DNA of 64,000 nucleotides from Streptomyces albipurpureus (GTDB lineage: Bacteria; Actinomycetota; Actinomycetes; Streptomycetales; Streptomycetaceae), in the NCBI RefSeq assembly GCF_023701525.1, contig NZ_JAMQAW010000002.1, positions 171,437 to 235,436 of the forward strand. Reading direction: 5' to 3'. Position 1 is the first letter of the stretch. Each line of letters opens with the position of its first letter. Below the pieces are notes generated by a model that saw only the letters and a program-made list of their open reading frames with translations, was not told the DNA's origin and did no database searches. This document shows positions 47,689 to 57,324 of the stretch, piece by piece. Made by a program: the position numbers and the translations under genes.

Positions 47689-48927
47689 GTGGCCGCGACT
47701 CCGCCGCATCCGTCGGCGCCTCCGAAACCGACCTGGGACCCACGGGACCCGGTCCGCCCCCTGCTGCGTCCGACGATCCGGATACGGCTGACCCTGCTGT
47801 ACGGCGGAATGTTCCTGATCGCCGGCGTACTCCTGCTGTCGATCATCTATCTGCTCGCGGCACAGGCGCTGCACTCGGGGAACGCCCTGCCGTTCAAGCT
47901 GCTCCCCCAGAGCACCATCGAGCTCACCGACAACTCCTGCCCGGCACCCAGCCAGAACCTCTCGGCCGACCAGGCCAACGCGGTGCTGAAGGACTGCTTC
48001 GCGCGCCAGCGCGAGGTGGCGCTCGACGATCTGCTGCGCCGGTCGCTGTTCGCGCTGCTCGGGCTGAGCATCATCGCCTTCGCCTTCGGTTACGCGATGG
48101 CGGGCCGGGTGCTGTCGCCGCTGGGCCGCATCACTCGCACCGCCCGTCAGGTGGCCGGTTCGGACCTCACCCGGCGGATCGAGCTCGATGGCCCGGACGA
48201 CGAGCTCAAGGAGCTGTCGGACACCTTCGACGAGATGCTGGACCGGCTGGAGCGGGCCTTCACCGCTCAGCAGCGGTTCGTCGCCAACGCCTCGCACGAG
48301 TTGCGCACCCCCCTGGCCATCAACCGCACGCTGCTGGAGGTCCACCTCTCCGACCCCGGCGCACCCATGGAGCTCCAGCAGCTCGGCAAGACCCTGCTGG
48401 CCACCAATGAGCGCAGCGAGCAGCTGGTGGAGGGCCTTCTGCTGCTGGCCCGTAGCGACAACCAGACCTTTGAGCGCAAGCCGGTGGACCTGGCCGAGGT
48501 GGCGACCCGGGCGATCGACCAGACCCGCGCGGAGGCTGAGGCGAAGGGGGTGGAGATCCGAGGGGAGTGCGCGCCGGCGGCCGTGCAGGGCAATGGTGTG
48601 CTGCTGGAGCGGATCGCACTGAACCTGGTGCAGAACGCCGTGCGGTACAACATCACGGAGGACGGCTGGGTCGAGGTGACCACCGAGACGCGGTCGGGCC
48701 AGGCGATCATGGTCGTCTCGAACACGGGGCCCGTGGTTCCCGCCTATGAGATCGACAATCTGTGGGAGCCGTTTCGCAGGCTCCGCCAGGAGCGCACGGG
48801 GAGCGACAAGGGGGTGGGACTCGGGTTGTCGATCGCTCGATCGGTCGCGAGGGCCCACGGGGGACGTATCATCGCGGAGCCCCGCGAGGGCGGAGGGCTC
48901 GTGATGCGCGTCACACTTCCGACCTAG
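47689..48927 (+). CDS. cutS: Sensor histidine kinase CutS
   Basis: 412 residues. TM1 at about 38-60, a short extracytoplasmic loop (61-112) with two cysteines (Cys84 and Cys103, about 18 residues apart), TM2 at about 115-135, HAMP, HisKA with ASHELRTPLA (His203), and HATPase with NLVQNAVRYN and GVGLGLSIARSV. The paired cysteines in a small sensor loop fit the proposed role of CutS in sensing extracytoplasmic redox or disulfide state. GTG start at 47689. Confidence 0.92.
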   Translation: MAATPPHPSAPPKPTWDPRDPVRPLLRPTIRIRLTLLYGGMFLIAGVLLLSIIYLLAAQALHSGNALPFKLLPQSTIELTDNSCPAPSQNLSADQANAVLKDCFARQREVALDDLLRRSLFALLGLSIIAFAFGYAMAGRVLSPLGRITRTARQVAGSDLTRRIELDGPDDELKELSDTFDEMLDRLERAFTAQQRFVANASHELRTPLAINRTLLEVHLSDPGAPMELQQLGKTLLATNERSEQLVEGLLLLARSDNQTFERKPVDLAEVATRAIDQTRAEAEAKGVEIRGECAPAAVQGNGVLLERIALNLVQNAVRYNITEDGWVEVTTETRSGQAIMVVSNTGPVVPAYEIDNLWEPFRRLRQERTGSDKGVGLGLSIARSVARAHGGRIIAEPREGGGLVMRVTLPT

Positions 48928-49322
48928 ACCGTAATTGAAACCAGATGACTTCGTTCGCTTTACGCGGAATTTTCAGGACCCATTCCGGGCTTGAACATGT
49001 GGGATCGATCACAGGGGTGGCTTTCAGGCCATCTACTCTCCGTGATCAAGGAAGCTACCGGAAAGCCGGGAAAAGTCCTGGTTTCCTGGGGTCGAGATCA
49101 CGGGAAGTACACGGGGTGGCGCCCGTGAGCTGCGAGATTTGGATCGTGTACGGTCCCCTTCGCCATCCAAGCCGATCACCTCTCACGGGGTCCGGCTGGG
49201 TGTCGATTGAGTAACAGACCTTGATGTGAGGCAAAATCTCCGCCTCAGGTCGGGCACAAGTCCGGCCTCTCACGCGTTACGTGCGCTGGAGACACCGCAA
49301 CCACCCAGAGGGGGAGAGCGAC
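48928..49322. other. Spacer upstream of the DUF4193 gene
   Basis: About 395 bp. No gene seen. The last 100 bp hold the possible RNA structure at 49226-49273. Confidence 0.4.
49226..49273 (+). promoter_or_regulatory. Possible alternative RNA hairpins in the DUF4193 leader
   Basis: GTGAGGC (49226-49232) can pair with GCCTCA at 49242-49247 or with GCCTCTCAC at 49265-49273, which are mutually exclusive. It lies 50-97 bp before the DUF4193 ATG. Confidence 0.25.
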
Positions 49323-49619
49323 ATGGCAACGGATTACGACACCCCACGCAAGACCGACGACGACGTCGATTCCGACAGCCTTGAAGAGCTGAAGGCACGA
49401 CGGAACGACAAGTCGACCTCGACTGTCGATGTCGACGAGTTCGAAGCGGCAGAGGGCATGGAACTGCCCGGCGCGGACCTTTCCAATGAGGAACTGGCCG
49501 TCCGGGTCCTGCCCAAGCAGGCCGATGAGTTCACCTGCATGAGCTGCTTCCTTGTGCACCACCGCAGCCAGCTGGCCCGTGAGAAGAACGGCCAGCCGAT
49601 CTGCCGCGACTGCGACTGA
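49323..49619 (+). CDS. DUF4193 family protein
   Basis: 98 residues from the ATG at 49323 (GAGGGGGAGAG upstream). Acidic N-terminus (ATDYDTPRKTDDDVDSDSLE), then FTCMSCFLVHHRSQLAREKN and ICRDCD, so two CxxC pairs form a probable zinc site at the C-terminus. The layout resembles small actinobacterial zinc-ribbon transcription-associated proteins; function unproven. Just upstream of an EcsC-like gene. Confidence 0.9.
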   Translation: MATDYDTPRKTDDDVDSDSLEELKARRNDKSTSTVDVDEFEAAEGMELPGADLSNEELAVRVLPKQADEFTCMSCFLVHHRSQLAREKNGQPICRDCD

Positions 49620-49632
49620 GGTCCGGTCGGCC

Positions 49633-50577
49633 GTGGCAGGTGAGACACCGTCCAAGAAGCGACGCTTCCGACGTCAGAAGCCGTCGGAGGCGTCTAACGA
49701 GACGTATCCAGGCGGTACGGGACCCGAAGAGGGCAGCACGCCCTCTGACGCGTACTCGTCCGCCCTCCTGCCCTACGGTGCGGGAGAGGGCGAGCGAGGC
49801 ACCTCAGCCTCGCTCGAAGCGCTCCCGCGCGATCCGGCTGACCGGCCCGACGGGTCGGCCCGGCCGGGGCGGCTGGCCTCCATGCGCCATGGCGTACGGA
49901 GGACAGGCGAGAGCGCCAAGGCGGCCGTGGGTTACGTCGCCGACCGGATCATCGAGAACGCGCCGCGCGTGCCGGTGCGTGATCTCGCGACCCTTCGAGC
50001 GCAGTTCCCGGGTCTCAGTACCGAGCAGCTCGCCGACAAGCTGGTGGCGGGCGCGTCCAACGCGACCGCGACCGTGGGCGCGGGTGTGGGAGCCGCCGCG
50101 ATGCTTCCCGTACCTCCGGCGATGCCCGCGGAGCTAGCCGCGGAGATCACCGGCGTGGCCGCGATCGAGCTCAAGCTCATCGCAGAACTACATGAGGTCT
50201 ATGGCCTGAGGCCTCCGGGCAATCTCAAGGAACGCAGCACCGCCTATCTGGCCGCCTGGTCGGACGAGCGCGGTGTGGACGTGACAAAGCCCTCGACGTA
50301 CAAGAACGCCGCCGTGAGCGGCGGACTCAAGCGCGAGCTACGTCAACAGATCATGAAACGCATGATCCGCAATCTGCCGAACCTGATTCCGTTCATGGTC
50401 GGCGCGGCGGTCGGAGCCGTGATGAACCGTCGGGATACCCGACATCTCGCGGACCGGGTCCGCAAGGACCTGCGCACTCGGCAGGTTCCCTGGGACGCCC
50501 TGCCCTCGCTCCCGCCCCTGGAGCAGCCCGCACAGCCACTGGCTCATCTCGACAAGCCACACGAGCTGGAGGGCTGA
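49633..50577 (+). CDS. EcsC-like protein
   Basis: 314 residues from the GTG at 49633. A basic, disordered N-terminus (1-85) precedes a helical domain: ATLRAQFPGLSTEQLADKLV, ATVGAGVGAAAMLPVPPAMP, AAEITGVAAIELKLIAELHE, and RNLPNLIPFMVGAAVGAVMN. The glycine/alanine hairpin and following helix resemble the EcsC family, which associates with membranes. Function unknown. 13 bp after the DUF4193 gene. Confidence 0.6.
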   Translation: MAGETPSKKRRFRRQKPSEASNETYPGGTGPEEGSTPSDAYSSALLPYGAGEGERGTSASLEALPRDPADRPDGSARPGRLASMRHGVRRTGESAKAAVGYVADRIIENAPRVPVRDLATLRAQFPGLSTEQLADKLVAGASNATATVGAGVGAAAMLPVPPAMPAELAAEITGVAAIELKLIAELHEVYGLRPPGNLKERSTAYLAAWSDERGVDVTKPSTYKNAAVSGGLKRELRQQIMKRMIRNLPNLIPFMVGAAVGAVMNRRDTRHLADRVRKDLRTRQVPWDALPSLPPLEQPAQPLAHLDKPHELEG

Positions 50578-50871
50578 CACCCGGCCCTTGGGGAGAAGGG
50601 CCGGACTGTTTGGAGTGGACGCCCGGCGAGGTGCCCTTGCCCGACCTACCCAGCTTCTCGTGCACCGTGTGTGCCCGAGTCGTTGCGCGGGCCCGGCACG
50701 GTCATCTCGTAAGGCTGCCGCCCGGGCGATCGGCATCCTCCAGCCGCGCCAGGCCACCGGGGATCGAGGCGTCTCCATACATCGAAGTTCAGCCAATCAC
50801 GGCAAGCGTCTCCGGCCGTGGAGCGAGCGCGGACGACAGCGCGTGCCGGGTTGCCCGCACCGGCGAATCGG

Positions 50872-51336
50872 CTACTCGGCCGAGAGCGCCGCCGCGAGTT
50901 CCTCCGGGTTGCGAGTCGAGAGGTAGACGTACGGCGTGGGGTCGGCCGGGTCCGTGATCTCCACCCGCAGGGCCGTGGGGACATAGCTGCGCAGCAGCAT
51001 GAACGCGCGCGGGTCCGCCTTGTACGAGCGCCAGGCGCGGGCCTGCTCGGCGTCCAGCACCTCGGGCTCGCCCAGCGCGCTGAGTGGAATGCGGGCGTCA
51101 CCCACGACCAGTGAACCCGCGACGACCCGGATCCGGGCCGACCCGTAGGAACTCACCAGGACCGCGGCGAGGGCCGCCGCGCCGATCAGTCCGACCAGCA
51201 GTGGCAGGGTGCCGAGCGGCAGGGTGATCAGTCCCCCCGAGATGCCGGCCAGCAGGATCAGGGCCCACCAAGCGGGCGGAGCGGTCAGGCGTTCTTCGTA
51301 GCGCACGGCCGTGGCGCCGGGGGCGGAGGGCTGCAT
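50872..51336 (-). CDS. DUF3093 membrane protein
   Basis: 154 residues from the ATG at 51336. Begins RYEERLTAPPAWW, then a hydrophobic hairpin (ALILLAGISGGLITLPLG, LLVGLIGAAALAAVLV) and a cytosolic domain (RIRVVAGSLVVGDARIPLSA, ALRVEITDPADPTPYVYLST), the normal DUF3093 layout. Function unknown; it accompanies dut and DUF3710 genes in actinobacteria. Divergent from the thioesterase gene. Confidence 0.88.
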   Translation of the reverse strand: MQPSAPGATAVRYEERLTAPPAWWALILLAGISGGLITLPLGTLPLLVGLIGAAALAAVLVSSYGSARIRVVAGSLVVGDARIPLSALGEPEVLDAEQARAWRSYKADPRAFMLLRSYVPTALRVEITDPADPTPYVYLSTRNPEELAAALSAE

Positions 51337-51394
51337 GGCGTCAAGCTTGGCACGGTGGGGCCGCTGCCATTCCACGCGGGTAAGGTCTGCGCCT

Positions 51395-52003
51395 GTGAGC
51401 ACTGAGAATCCCCGGGGGCCGAGCCCCGGCCATCCGGCACTGATCCCGCCGGCCGATGCCTTGAGGCCGGTACGGCACCCCGATGCCCCCGCCCCCGGTG
51501 AACTGCTCGGCACGCACTATGACCACTGCTTCGGCTGCGGCGGCGCCCAACCGCACGGTCTCCACCTCCAGGCGCGGGCGGGCGACGGCGTGAGCATCAC
51601 CGCCGAGTTCACCGTGCAGGCCGCCCACCAGGGCGCCCCTGGCCTGGCCCACGGCGGGGTGCTCACCTCCGCGCTGGACGAGACCCTGGGCTCGCTGAAC
51701 TGGCTGCTGCGGACCATCGCCGTGACGGGCCGGCTGGAGACCGACTTCGTCAGGCCGGTTCCGGTGGACACCCAGCTCTTCCTGCAGGCCGAAGTGACCG
51801 CCGTTGCCGGGCGAAAGATCTACTCCACCGCGGTGGGCCGCATCGGCGGCCCCGCCGGCCCCGTAGCCGTGCGCGCCAACGCCCTCTTCATCGAGGTCAA
51901 GGTCGACCACTTCATCGACAACGGCCGCCAGGTGGAGATTCAGGCCGCCATGGCCGACCCCGACCAGATCCGGCGCGTACGCGCTTTCGAGGTGAATCCC
52001 TGA
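51395..52003 (+). CDS. PaaI-type hotdog thioesterase
   Basis: 202 residues from the GTG at 51395. Single hotdog domain with HYDHCFGCGGAQPHGLHLQA and GLAHGGVLTSALDETLGSLN (helix bearing the catalytic Asp/Glu). Hydrolyses acyl-CoA thioesters; substrate unknown. Its TGA overlaps the dut ATG by one base (TGATG), so it is coupled to dut. Confidence 0.87.
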   Translation: MSTENPRGPSPGHPALIPPADALRPVRHPDAPAPGELLGTHYDHCFGCGGAQPHGLHLQARAGDGVSITAEFTVQAAHQGAPGLAHGGVLTSALDETLGSLNWLLRTIAVTGRLETDFVRPVPVDTQLFLQAEVTAVAGRKIYSTAVGRIGGPAGPVAVRANALFIEVKVDHFIDNGRQVEIQAAMADPDQIRRVRAFEVNP

Positions 52004-52533
52004 TGTCCCAGCCGTCCGGCCACTTGAGCCCCGTAGACCTTCTGATCCATCGAGTGGACCCGGAGGTCCCGCTCCCCACGTATGCCCATCCCGGGGACGC
52101 GGGGGCGGATCTGGTCACCTGCGAGAGTGCCGAGCTCGCTCCCGGTGAGCGTGCCGTGCTGCCCACCGGGGTGGCCATCGCCCTGCCCGACGGGTACGCC
52201 GCGTTCGTGCATCCGCGCTCCGGTCTCGCGGCCCGCTGCGGCGTAGCACTCGTGAATGCCCCGGGGACGATTGATGCCGGGTACCGTGGGGAGATCAAGG
52301 TGATCGTGGTCAATCTCGACCCGCACGAGACGGTGCGGTTCGAGCGATTTGACCGGATTGCCCAACTGGTTGTCCAGCAGGTCGAGAAGGTGCGCTTCCA
52401 CGAGGTGGCGGAGCTTCCCGGCTCGGCGCGGGCCGAGGGGGGCTTCGGGTCCACCGGCGGCCATGCCGCCGTGGACGGCTCATCGGGTGGGAATCGATAC
52501 GCTTCCGTCGTATCCGACCGGGAAGGACAGTGA
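52003..52533 (+). CDS. dut: dUTP diphosphatase
   Basis: 176 residues. All five trimeric dUTPase motifs: HPGDAGADL, PRSGLA, GTIDAGYRGEI, RFDRIAQLVVQ and GFGSTGGH. Removes dUTP and supplies dUMP for thymidylate synthesis. A C-terminal extension after motif V is slightly longer than usual. Followed by the DUF3710 gene one base later. Confidence 0.97.
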   Translation: MSQPSGHLSPVDLLIHRVDPEVPLPTYAHPGDAGADLVTCESAELAPGERAVLPTGVAIALPDGYAAFVHPRSGLAARCGVALVNAPGTIDAGYRGEIKVIVVNLDPHETVRFERFDRIAQLVVQQVEKVRFHEVAELPGSARAEGGFGSTGGHAAVDGSSGGNRYASVVSDREGQ

Positions 52534-52534
52534 C

Positions 52535-53323
52535 GTGTTCGGACGTCGCAAGAAGAGTGGTTCCGCGGGGGACGCGGACGCAGCGGCCGAGGCCGAGCAG
52601 GTCGCCGAGCTCGACTCGGAAGAAGCTGACAGCTCTGAGAGCAGTGAGGGCGGCAAGGGCTCCCGCCGGGCGAACCTCCCGCCAGCGCCACGCCCCGACG
52701 GCCCCTGGGATGTAGTCGAGGTCTCCAAGCCCGACGAGGGTCGGGTCGACCTGGGCGGGCTCTTCGTGCCCGGGGTCGAGGGCATGGAGCTGCGGGTCGA
52801 GGTCGCCGGCGACGCCATCGTCGCGGCGACGGTCGTGCTGCGCGACAGCGCCGTACAGCTCCAGGCGTTCGCGGCGCCGAAGAAGGAAGGTATCTGGGGC
52901 GAGGTCCGCGAGGAGATCGCCTCCGGTATCACCCAGCAGGGCGGCATCATCGACGAGGTCGAGGGTCCGCTGGGCTGGGAGCTGCGGGCGCAGGTGCCGG
53001 TACAGCTGCCGGACGGCACCGGCGGTGTGCAGCTCGTGCGCTTCATCGGTGTGGACGGGCCGCGGTGGTTCCTGCGTGGAGTGATCTCCGGGCAGGGCGC
53101 GGTACAGCCCGAGGCCGCCGGCCTTCTGGAGCAGATCTTCAAGGACACCGTCGTCGTCCGTGGCGAAGGCCCCATGGCGCCTCGGGACCCGATCGTTCTG
53201 AAGCTGCCCGAGGACGCCCAGATGGTGCCCGAGGGCGTTCAGCAGGAGGACCAGGAAGGCTCCCGGTTCTCCGGTGGCATGGGTCAGCTCCAGCGTGGTC
53301 CGGAGATCACCGAAGTGCGCTGA
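52535..53323 (+). CDS. DUF3710 protein
   Basis: 262 residues from the GTG at 52535 (GGAAGGAC at 6-7 nt). Starts FGRRKK, has an acidic disordered segment (12-50) and then the DUF3710 domain: GPWDVVEVSKPDEGRVDLGG, LRDSAVQLQAFAAPKKEGIW, FIGVDGPRWFLRGVISGQGA. The family sits next to dut across actinobacteria; function unknown. Strong terminator follows. Confidence 0.92.
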   Translation: MFGRRKKSGSAGDADAAAEAEQVAELDSEEADSSESSEGGKGSRRANLPPAPRPDGPWDVVEVSKPDEGRVDLGGLFVPGVEGMELRVEVAGDAIVAATVVLRDSAVQLQAFAAPKKEGIWGEVREEIASGITQQGGIIDEVEGPLGWELRAQVPVQLPDGTGGVQLVRFIGVDGPRWFLRGVISGQGAVQPEAAGLLEQIFKDTVVVRGEGPMAPRDPIVLKLPEDAQMVPEGVQQEDQEGSRFSGGMGQLQRGPEITEVR

Positions 53324-53342
53324 CACCTGTCTGATCAGCACT

Positions 53343-53390
53343 GACCGGTGGGTCGCGCTCCCCTGAGGGAGTGCGGCCCACCGGTCTTTT
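53343..53390 (+). terminator. Terminator with T-tract after the dut operon
   Basis: GACCGGTGGG pairs with CCCACCGGTC, with an inner paired CTCCC/GGGAG, followed by TTTT. One of the few U-tract terminators here. Confidence 0.92.
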
Positions 53391-53439
53391 CTCGTACTGT
53401 GCCGGGATCGGACCAGGACTCCCCTACGAAGGGCGCTTT

Positions 53440-54171
53440 ATGACCGAGAGCACAGGGGCCCGTGCCAGCACGGCGCTCGTAGACGACCCGGCATCGGGGC
53501 CGATGGTGCGGGTGGAGGATCTGCACCGTTCCTATGGCTCGGGCGCTTCGGCCGTACATGCGTTGAGAGGCGTCTCCTTCGAGATAGCCCGGGGGGAGCT
53601 GATCGCGCTCAAGGGCAGGTCGGGCTCGGGGAAGACGACCCTGCTCAATCTGGTCGGCGGGTTGGACTCCCCCGACGAAGGGCGGATCACCGTCGACGGC
53701 ACCGAGCTGGCGGGACTGGGCGAGAAGCAGCTCCTTGAACTGCGACGGGATCGGATCGGATTTGTCTTCCAGGCATTCGGGCTGATCCCGATCCTGTCGG
53801 CGGCCGAGAACGTGGGCGTACCGATGCGGTTGCGGAAGACCCGCTCTCGCGAGCGCGAGGAACGCGTTCAGCTGCTGCTGTCGCTGGTGGGCCTCGCGGA
53901 CCATGCCTCGCAGCGGCCCGGGGAGCTCTCCGGTGGCCAACAGCAGCGCGTGGCCATCGCCCGCGCGCTGGCCAACCGCCCTGCCCTGCTGATCGCCGAT
54001 GAGCCGACGGGTCAGCTGGACGCGGAGACCGGGCTGGCGGTGATGGAGCTGCTGCGGGCGGTGGTGCGGGGCGAGGGCGTGACCGCTCTGGTGGCCACGC
54101 ATGACGCTCAGCTGCTGGGGCTGGCGGATCGGGTGATCGAACTCAGCGACGGGGAGATCACCGAGCACTGA
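53440..54171 (+). CDS. ABC transporter ATP-binding protein (LolD/MacB type)
   Basis: 243 residues from the ATG at 53440 (GAAGGG 6 nt upstream). Walker [14 protein letters not shown]-loop [10 protein letters not shown], signature [15 protein letters not shown], Walker [14 protein letters not shown] and H-loop ATHD. This subtype serves FtsX-like permeases with large extracytoplasmic domains. Such permeases lie at 60127-64000, beyond kdpDE; pairing is inferred. No permease is adjacent. Confidence 0.92.
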   Translation: MTESTGARASTALVDDPASGPMVRVEDLHRSYGSGASAVHALRGVSFEIARGELIALKGRSGSGKTTLLNLVGGLDSPDEGRITVDGTELAGLGEKQLLELRRDRIGFVFQAFGLIPILSAAENVGVPMRLRKTRSREREERVQLLLSLVGLADHASQRPGELSGGQQQRVAIARALANRPALLIADEPTGQLDAETGLAVMELLRAVVRGEGVTALVATHDAQLLGLADRVIELSDGEITEH

Positions 54172-54656
54172 TCGCGGTCCGGCGGGGACAGAGAGGCGAG
54201 GGCGTGGCGGGCGTCAGCCCGCTGGCCGGGCTCGCACCTGGCGGCTGGCCGGGCGCCCCTCTCCGCGTCAGCCGTACGAGGCGCTTCCCGGGCGGGGCAC
54301 GACGGGGCACGAACCCGGCCCCTGACCCGCCCGGCTGCCTGGGTACGGACCCACTGGCGGGGGCATGGGTAGGGGGCCTGCGGCCTTTCGCCCGGCCCGC
54401 TGCGAACGTCGAGTAGGCGCCCGCGCTGGCAGGGACGCCGGGGTGGGCTCCCGCGCCGGAAGGGAGCCCCGCAGCCCGGGGAACATCGGTTCACCAGGCA
54501 ACCATCACATCGGCTCGGCGGGGTCGCCACCGTCCCGCGTGGCATCAGAATCACGTCAAAGACGCCGCTCAGACACGCCCTGCGCCCGATATGCCCGATT
54601 CCCCCGCCGTATGGTCGTCGCAGCGCACACAGCTGTTTCTGAAAGACAATGAGGCC
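54172..54656. other. Spacer before kdpD
   Basis: About 485 bp. No gene with codon bias or ribosome site is seen. Confidence 0.5.
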
Positions 54657-57200
54657 ATGGGACGCGGCAAGCTACGGATCTATCTCGGCGCGGCGCCGGG
54701 CGTCGGCAAGACCTACGCCATGCTGTCCGAGGCCCATCGGCGGGTGGAACGTGGCACGGACTGCGTCGTGGCCTTCGTGGAGCACCACAACCGTCCCCGT
54801 ACGGAGGTGATGCTGCACGGTCTGGAGCAGATCCAGCGCCGCGAGATCGAGTACCGCGGCTCCGGTTTCACCGAGATGGATGTCGACGCCGTACTGGAAC
54901 GCTCCCCCGCGGTCGCGCTGGTGGATGAGCTGGCGCACACCAATGTGCCGGGCTCACGGAACGCCAAACGCTGGCAGGACGTCGAAGAGCTGCTGGTCGC
55001 GGGGATCGATGTGATCACCACGGTGAACATCCAGCACTTCGAGTCACTCGGCGATGTCGTCGAGTCGATAACGGGCGTGCGCCAGCGCGAGACCGTGCCC
55101 GACGAGGTGGTGCGCCGGGCGGAGCAGATAGAGCTGGTGGACATGACGCCCCAGGCGCTCCGGCGCCGGATGGCGCACGGCAACATCTACACCTCGGACA
55201 AGGTCGACGCGGCCCTCTCCAACTACTTCCGCCCGGGCAATCTGACCGCTCTGCGTGAGCTGGCGCTCCTGTGGGTGGCGGACCGGGTCGACGAGTACCT
55301 CCAGCAGTACCGCGGGGAGCACAACATCCGCTCCACCTGGCAGGCCCGCGAGCGCATCGTGGTGGGGCTCACGGGCGGGCCGGAGGGGCGCACCCTGATC
55401 CGCCGGGCGGCTCGGATGGCCGCCAAGGGCTCGGGAAGCGAGATCCTCGCCCTCTACATAGCCCGCAGCGATGGACTGACCTCGGCCTCGCCCAAGGAGT
55501 TGGCCGTCCAGCGGACCCTTGTCGAGGACCTCGGCGGAACGTTCCACCATGTCATCGGCGACGACATACCGGTGTCCCTGCTGGAGTTCGCCCGAGGGGT
55601 GAACGGCACCCAGATCGTGTTGGGGTCCAGCCGCCGCAAGGCCTGGCAGTACATCTTCGGTCCGGGTGTCGGTGCCACCGTCGCCCGCGACTCGGGCCCC
55701 GATCTCGATGTCCACATCGTCACCCACGACGAAGCGGGCAAGGGGCGCGGGCTGCCCGTGGCCCGCGGGGCGCGGCTCGGTCGCACCAGGATCATCGCGG
55801 GCTGGCTGGTCGGCGTGGTCGCCCCGATACTGCTGTCGCTGCTGCTCACAGGGATCGAAGACTCACTGGGGCTGGCCAATGACGTGCTGCTCTTCCTCTT
55901 TCTGACCGTTCTGTCGGCACTGCTGGGTGGGCTGCTGCCCGCGCTGGCATCGGCCGCGGTGGGCTCCCTGCTCCTGAACTTCTACTTCACTCCACCCGTA
56001 CGCACGCTGACCGTCTACGACCCCCAGAACATCGTCGCCATCGTGATCTTCTTCGCGGTGGCGGTCGCCGTGGCTTCCGTGGTCGATCTCGCTGCTCGTC
56101 GCACCCATCAAGCGGCCAGACTGCGTGCCGAGTCGGAGATCCTGTCGTTCCTCGCCGGCAGTGTGCTGCGTGGCGAGACCACCCTGGACGCCCTGCTCCA
56201 GCGGGTCCGGGAGACCTTCGGGATGGAGTCGGTCGCGCTGCTTGAGCGTAAGAGCGACGTCGACCCCTGGACGACCGCGGGCAGTGTGGGGCCGCGCTGT
56301 GTGGTGCGTCCCGAGGACGCGGATGTGGACATGCCGGTCGGCGACCACATGGCCCTGGCGCTCTCCGGCCGGGTGCTGCCCGCTGAGGACCGTCGCGTAC
56401 TGGCCGCGTTCGCCGCCCAGGCGGCTGTGGTGCTGGATCGGGAGCGGCTGGTCGGCCAGGCGGAGCAGGCGCGGGCACTGGCCGAGGGCAATCGCATCCG
56501 TACGGCGCTGCTCGCCGCGGTGAGCCACGATCTGCGCACCCCGCTGGCGGCGATCAAGGCGGCCGTCAGCTCCTTGCGCTCGGACGACGTGGCCTGGTCC
56601 GACGAGGATGAGGCCGAGCTCCTGGAGGGAATCGAGGACGGCGCCGACCGGCTGGACCACCTCGTGGGCAATCTGCTGGACATGTCCCGTCTCCAGACCG
56701 GCACCGTGACTCCGCTGATCCGGGTGACCGACCTTGACGAGGTGGTACCGATGGCGCTGGTGTCGGTACCCGTCGAGAGTGTGGAATTGGACATTCCCGA
56801 GTCGCTGCCGATGGTGGCCGTCGACCGGGGACTACTGGAGCGGGCGGTGGCCAACATCGTCGAGAACGCGGTCAAGTACAGCCCGGAGGGCGTTCCCGTC
56901 AGTGTGGCGGCGAGCGCGCTGGGCGACCGGGTGGAGGTGCGGGTGGCCGATCGGGGACCCGGGGTTCCCGACGACGAGAAGGAGCGGATCTTCGAGCCGT
57001 TCCAGCGGTACGGGGACGCCCCGCGCGGCGCCGGGGTGGGCCTTGGCCTCGCGGTGGCCCGCGGCTTCACGGAGGCGATGGGCGGCACCCTCAGTGCCGA
57101 GGACACCCCGGGCGGCGGAATGACCATGGTCCTCACCCTGAAGGCCGCGCCCGGCCTCGACCCGGTGAGCCCTGATCTTCCCGCCCAGGTCACCTCATGA
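54657..57200 (+). CDS. kdpD: KdpD-type sensor histidine kinase
   Basis: 847 residues from the ATG at 54657. N-terminal KdpD domain with P-loop GAAPGVGKT (11-19), ALVDELAHTNVPGSRN and TTVNIQHFESL, then a Usp-like domain, four TM segments at about 385-480, a GAF-like region, HisKA (AAVSHDLRTPLAAI, His about 624) and HATPase (VANIVENAVKYSPEG, GVGLGLAVARGF). Senses K+ limitation/turgor and signals to KdpE. The KdpFABC pump is not in the window. The frame is open to 54591 but conserved sequence begins at GRGKLRIYLG. Confidence 0.95.
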   Translation: MGRGKLRIYLGAAPGVGKTYAMLSEAHRRVERGTDCVVAFVEHHNRPRTEVMLHGLEQIQRREIEYRGSGFTEMDVDAVLERSPAVALVDELAHTNVPGSRNAKRWQDVEELLVAGIDVITTVNIQHFESLGDVVESITGVRQRETVPDEVVRRAEQIELVDMTPQALRRRMAHGNIYTSDKVDAALSNYFRPGNLTALRELALLWVADRVDEYLQQYRGEHNIRSTWQARERIVVGLTGGPEGRTLIRRAARMAAKGSGSEILALYIARSDGLTSASPKELAVQRTLVEDLGGTFHHVIGDDIPVSLLEFARGVNGTQIVLGSSRRKAWQYIFGPGVGATVARDSGPDLDVHIVTHDEAGKGRGLPVARGARLGRTRIIAGWLVGVVAPILLSLLLTGIEDSLGLANDVLLFLFLTVLSALLGGLLPALASAAVGSLLLNFYFTPPVRTLTVYDPQNIVAIVIFFAVAVAVASVVDLAARRTHQAARLRAESEILSFLAGSVLRGETTLDALLQRVRETFGMESVALLERKSDVDPWTTAGSVGPRCVVRPEDADVDMPVGDHMALALSGRVLPAEDRRVLAAFAAQAAVVLDRERLVGQAEQARALAEGNRIRTALLAAVSHDLRTPLAAIKAAVSSLRSDDVAWSDEDEAELLEGIEDGADRLDHLVGNLLDMSRLQTGTVTPLIRVTDLDEVVPMALVSVPVESVELDIPESLPMVAVDRGLLERAVANIVENAVKYSPEGVPVSVAASALGDRVEVRVADRGPGVPDDEKERIFEPFQRYGDAPRGAGVGLGLAVARGFTEAMGGTLSAEDTPGGGMTMVLTLKAAPGLDPVSPDLPAQVTS

Positions 57201-57324
57201 CGCACTCGCCGAGCGCAACCACACCGCGTACGGCGTGTGCCACGGCCGGGAGGTCGGGGCAAACGGCCCCGACCGGGTTTGAACGACAGTCGCTCAGTCG
57301 ACGGTGCAGAAAGGCAGGCCCGCT

